Assembly: GCA_937975765.1 (NCBI GenBank)
Contig: CALJUR010000135.1
Span: 1-64,000, forward strand
Length of the DNA stretch: 64,000 bases
From: an uncultured Myxococcales bacterium
GTDB lineage: Bacteria > Myxococcota_A > UBA9042 > DTJE01
Direction of reading: 5' to 3'
The position numbers and the translations under genes are program-made. Below the pieces are notes generated by a model. The model saw nothing but the letters and a program-made list of their open reading frames with translations. It did not search any database and was not told where the DNA came from. Positions 61,577 to 64,000 of this stretch are shown here, piece by piece. Within the stretch, counting starts at the first letter, position 1; the number at the start of each line of letters is the position of its first letter.

Positions 61577-63337
61577 CTAGAAGCTGGCGATGCTCTGGAA
61601 GCGGATGGCGCCGGCGGTCTGCGGCGAGCCCTCGATGGCCGGGTCATCCAGCCCGGACAGCGGGAACAGCACCGCCCCGTCCAGCCGCAGCGACATGTAC
61701 CGGCCCCACTTCGCCCACAGGTCCAGGCCGGCCTCGACGCCCAGCGGACGGCGGCCGCCCGGGGTGCCTTCGGGGATCGACGCGAAGGCCGCCATCAGCG
61801 ACAGCCCGCCGCCGACCTTCCAGTCGCCCGAATCCAGGAAGATGCGATCGTAGGACGGCTTGAAATAGAAGGCGTTGGTGACGGACCCGATGACCTCCCG
61901 GAACAGGATCGAGTCGATCCGGTAGTCCCGGTTGAACACGAAGTGGTGGATGTTCTTCGTGCGGTACACCGAGGCGTGCTGCAGGTCGTAGCAGGCCGAC
62001 GACGGAGGTGCCAGCGTGTGCTGGTCCAGGATGCCCCATGCCCCCAGGGTGTTGCCGCCCGATGCCGCGCCGCCCAGGAACTTCACCTGGTTCTGCCCGA
62101 AGTCCAGCTGGGCCTCCAGCGCGCCGCCGAACGACAGGAACTCCTTGCGGGACTTGGTCTCCTCCATCGAGGACTGCACCTGGTCGACCCAGCCGTACGT
62201 CATCGCCAGTTCGGCCTCGACGCGCAGGGTCATGTCCGCGCGGGGCTTGTACTGCACCTTGCCCCACAGGCTGGGGGTCCAGAAGAAGGCGTCCCGGGGC
62301 ACCAGGGTCAGGTCGTCGTAGCCCAGTTCGTTGACGTCCACCTGGGTGCCGGCCTCGGATGCGGAGTCCGCCAGCACCTCGGACGACACCTTCTGCTGGG
62401 TGATCGCGTTGTAGAAGCCCCAGTCCCAGACCGGCTGGAACCCGGCCAGCAACTTCGCCCGCCGGTCGAACTCCGCCGGGCGCGACGGGGTCGTGTCGAC
62501 GCCGAAGACCCACCGGTAGGCGTCGTCGGACTGGTCCAGGTCGTACGGGGACACGTAGTAGCCGTAGGGCCCGTCCGACGTCACGCCCTCGCCCGGGAAC
62601 TCCAGGCCGAAGCGCAGCCACGTGATGCCCAGGTTGATCTTGCCGTAGACCCCGTCGACCCAGTCGCCGAAGTCCGAATCGGGGTCGCGCCCGCCGTTCC
62701 GGACGATGCCCAGGCCGAAGTGCTCGGGCATGCGGCCGCCGGCCAGGTGGACGATGTCGAACAGGTTCAGTTCGGCCCAGGCGGCCTTGATCCGCAGGGA
62801 CCCGCGGAAGACCGACAGCAGGTTGGGCGAGCGCTGGGATCGGGAGAAGACCGACAGCGGCGCGGCCACCGCGTCCGTCGTCGGCGCCTGGCCCAGCACC
62901 AGGTTGTCCAGGGCGTCCACGACCGCGTGGACCGTCACGATCTCGGCCACGCGCAGCGTCGGTTCCCAGCGCAGGCGCAGGTTGGCGGACACCACGGCGG
63001 TCCGCTCGTCCCGGAGGGACTGCAGCCGGTCGTTGGCGGTGCTGGAGGCCGGCAGGCACGGGTCCGCGGCGGCCTCGGCGGAGGCTGCCGGAAGGCCCAG
63101 TTCGGGCTGGAAGAAGGCGTTGACGCGCAGCCGGAAGGCGCCCGCGTTGGACAGGGTGACCAGCGGCAGGATGCGGATGTCGGTGTCGGCGTTCTGCAGG
63201 GGCGCCTGGGCCGCGATCGGGGCCGCCGGGACCGCCGCCGCAGAAGCCGGGGAAGGCGCGGTCTCCGCCCGGGCGACCGGGGCCAGGGCCAGGAACAGCC
63301 CGACTCCCGCCAGCAACCGTCCGCACGCTCGTCGCAC
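61577..63337 (-). CDS. Predicted outer-membrane protein, probable TIGR04551 family
   Basis: A protein of 586 residues with a cleavable signal peptide (RLLAGVGLFLALAPVARA). A Pro/Ala-rich spacer follows, then a long run of amphipathic strands with aromatic ends (for example YMSLRLDGAVLFPL), characteristic of a large beta-barrel. It ends ...FQSIASF with a terminal Phe, the usual outer-membrane assembly signal. The motif AWAELNLFDIVHLAGGRMPEHFG and the overall size fit a family I recall from myxobacteria as TIGR04551. Function unknown; likely a porin or surface barrel. Confidence 0.7.
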   Translation of the reverse strand: MRRACGRLLAGVGLFLALAPVARAETAPSPASAAAVPAAPIAAQAPLQNADTDIRILPLVTLSNAGAFRLRVNAFFQPELGLPAASAEAAADPCLPASSTANDRLQSLRDERTAVVSANLRLRWEPTLRVAEIVTVHAVVDALDNLVLGQAPTTDAVAAPLSVFSRSQRSPNLLSVFRGSLRIKAAWAELNLFDIVHLAGGRMPEHFGLGIVRNGGRDPDSDFGDWVDGVYGKINLGITWLRFGLEFPGEGVTSDGPYGYYVSPYDLDQSDDAYRWVFGVDTTPSRPAEFDRRAKLLAGFQPVWDWGFYNAITQQKVSSEVLADSASEAGTQVDVNELGYDDLTLVPRDAFFWTPSLWGKVQYKPRADMTLRVEAELAMTYGWVDQVQSSMEETKSRKEFLSFGGALEAQLDFGQNQVKFLGGAASGGNTLGAWGILDQHTLAPPSSACYDLQHASVYRTKNIHHFVFNRDYRIDSILFREVIGSVTNAFYFKPSYDRIFLDSGDWKVGGGLSLMAAFASIPEGTPGGRRPLGVEAGLDLWAKWGRYMSLRLDGAVLFPLSGLDDPAIEGSPQTAGAIRFQSIASF

Positions 63338-63361
63338 CGGTTCCCCCCGAACAATCGCCGG

Positions 63362-63390
63362 ATGCTACGGTGGAAATGCCCCAATGTCAA
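63362..63390 (-). promoter_or_regulatory. Sigma-70-like promoter of the barrel gene
   Basis: Minus-strand perfect -35 TTGACA, 17 bases, -10 TAGCAT, about 25 bases before the start codon. Confidence 0.7.
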
Positions 63391-63403
63391 CGCGGACGCG
63401 GGC

Positions 63404-63433
63404 TTGCCGACGCGGGCTCCGATTCGATACGAT
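63404..63433 (+). promoter_or_regulatory. Putative promoter of the lamin-tail gene
   Basis: -35 TTGCCG, 18 bases, -10 TACGAT, with the ATG only 9 bases after the -10, so the transcript would be nearly leaderless. Confidence 0.45.
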
Positions 63434-63442
63434 CCTTGTGCC

Positions 63443-64000
63443 ATGCGACGCCCGATCGCCACCGCTGTGCTGCTGATCGCCTCCCTCGCGGCGGTGTCCG
63501 TCCCCCGCCCGGGCGCGGCGTCCGACGTGCCCCCCTACCGGCTGGACCCGGCGATCTGGCAGCGCGCCGTGGTCACCGAGGTCATGGTGAACCCGGAAGC
63601 GGCGCCGGACGAGACCGGGCAGTGGCTGGAACTGTCCAACCTGGGCTCCGAGGCCGTGAACCTGCAAGGGATGGTGCTGGCGACGCGATCGGGCGGGTTC
63701 CACCTCATCAGCCCGACCCTGCCGCTGATCCTGGCCCCCGGCCAGATGCTGGTGATGGGACCCGCGACGGACCCGGCGCAGAACGGCGGCGTGGACGTCG
63801 GGTACTCCTACGGCGGCGACCTGCTGCTGACGCAGGAGAGCGAGATCCTGATGCTGCTGTGGAGCAACGCGCTGGTGGACTTCGCCACCTGGGGCAACGG
63901 CGTCGAGGACGCCATCGAGGCCGGCCGGTCGTGGTCGCTGGAGCCCCCGGCCGCCGACGGGACGGGTTTCAAGGAGTGGTGCCCCGGCCGCAGTCCCTGC
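63443..64000 (+). CDS. Lamin-tail domain protein, cut by the window edge
   Basis: Open for 186 codons to the end of the window with no stop. The signal peptide is IATAVLLIASLAAVSVPRPGAA. A lamin-tail domain starts around residue 43: VVTEVMVNPEAAPDETGQWLELSNLG, then VNLQGMVLATRS and LAPGQMLVMGPA. This is the same domain as at the N-terminus of the giant lipoprotein. In bacteria such domains occur in secreted nucleases and surface proteins. The rest is needed to say which. Confidence 0.8.
   Translation, partial: MRRPIATAVLLIASLAAVSVPRPGAASDVPPYRLDPAIWQRAVVTEVMVNPEAAPDETGQWLELSNLGSEAVNLQGMVLATRSGGFHLISPTLPLILAPGQMLVMGPATDPAQNGGVDVGYSYGGDLLLTQESEILMLLWSNALVDFATWGNGVEDAIEAGRSWSLEPPAADGTGFKEWCPGRSPC

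Overview
The window is very GC-rich (about 70% by eye) and densely coded. It comes from a diderm bacterium with many signal-peptide lipoproteins, an Lnt lipoprotein acyltransferase and predicted outer-membrane beta-barrels. The cysteine-rich lipoproteins with Dictyostelium-type (CTDC-like) repeats, lamin-tail, P-domain and Kazal-like modules, together with a probable TIGR04551-type barrel protein, point to the Myxococcota or a neighbouring deltaproteobacterial lineage. AhbD (siroheme-dependent heme synthesis), a bifurcating Nfn-type transhydrogenase and a ferritin-like protein suggest an anaerobic or facultative lifestyle. I see no insertion sequence, prophage, CRISPR array or rRNA. There is one tRNA, Lys(CTT).

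Layout. 1-3.1 kb: a 59-bp tandem repeat, a polysaccharide flippase and a HEAT-like lipoprotein. 3.2-7.3 kb: a DUF167 protein, an Lnt split by an apparent seven-bladed propeller, and MutY. 7.3-9.4 kb: a compact operon of radical SAM/SPASM enzyme, small lipoprotein with repeated YG motifs, and CPBP membrane protease. 9.6-12.3 kb: a macrodomain protein and an AmgK/MurU-like pair. 12.4-15.8 kb: a tail-fibre-like secreted protein with a self-cleaving S74 chaperone. 16.2-22 kb: a lipoprotein, then propionyl-CoA carboxylase biotin carboxylase, biotin carrier, methylmalonyl-CoA mutase large subunit and an ArsA-type ATPase, which form a propionyl-CoA to succinyl-CoA module. 22-28.8 kb: tRNA-Lys, a degenerate acyl-CoA-synthetase-like protein, a TPR protein, a His-rich protein, an FAD oxidoreductase, a ferritin-like protein and AhbD. 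28.9-39.1 kb: a processive glycosyltransferase and a giant 2,934-residue modular lipoprotein. 39.4-45.1 kb: a lipoprotein, a BtuCDF-like importer, a multi-Kazal lipoprotein and a barrel protein. 45.3-50.1 kb: a polyprenyl-phosphate mannosyltransferase-like enzyme, M24 and M20 peptidases, a PqqD-like protein and a membrane protein. 50.2-55.9 kb: Nfn, a PpiD/SurA-like foldase and RibBA. 56-64 kb: two tandem paralogous Cys-rich lipoproteins, an M23 peptidase, a barrel protein and a truncated lamin-tail protein.

How the genes fit together. The cobalamin-type importer could supply the B12-dependent mutase. The many lipoproteins depend on Lnt for N-acylation. PpiD/SurA-like and M23 proteins serve envelope assembly. 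Many genes have recognisable sigma-70-like promoters (TTGACA, about 17 bases, TAnnnT). Short perfect GC palindromes recur only at gene 3' ends, in each visible case between convergent genes.

Most interesting items: the Lnt with the inserted propeller; the rSAM-lipoprotein-protease operon; RibBA with both key metal/acid residues of its DHBP synthase half changed to Gln; the giant lipoprotein; and the convergent-end palindromes.
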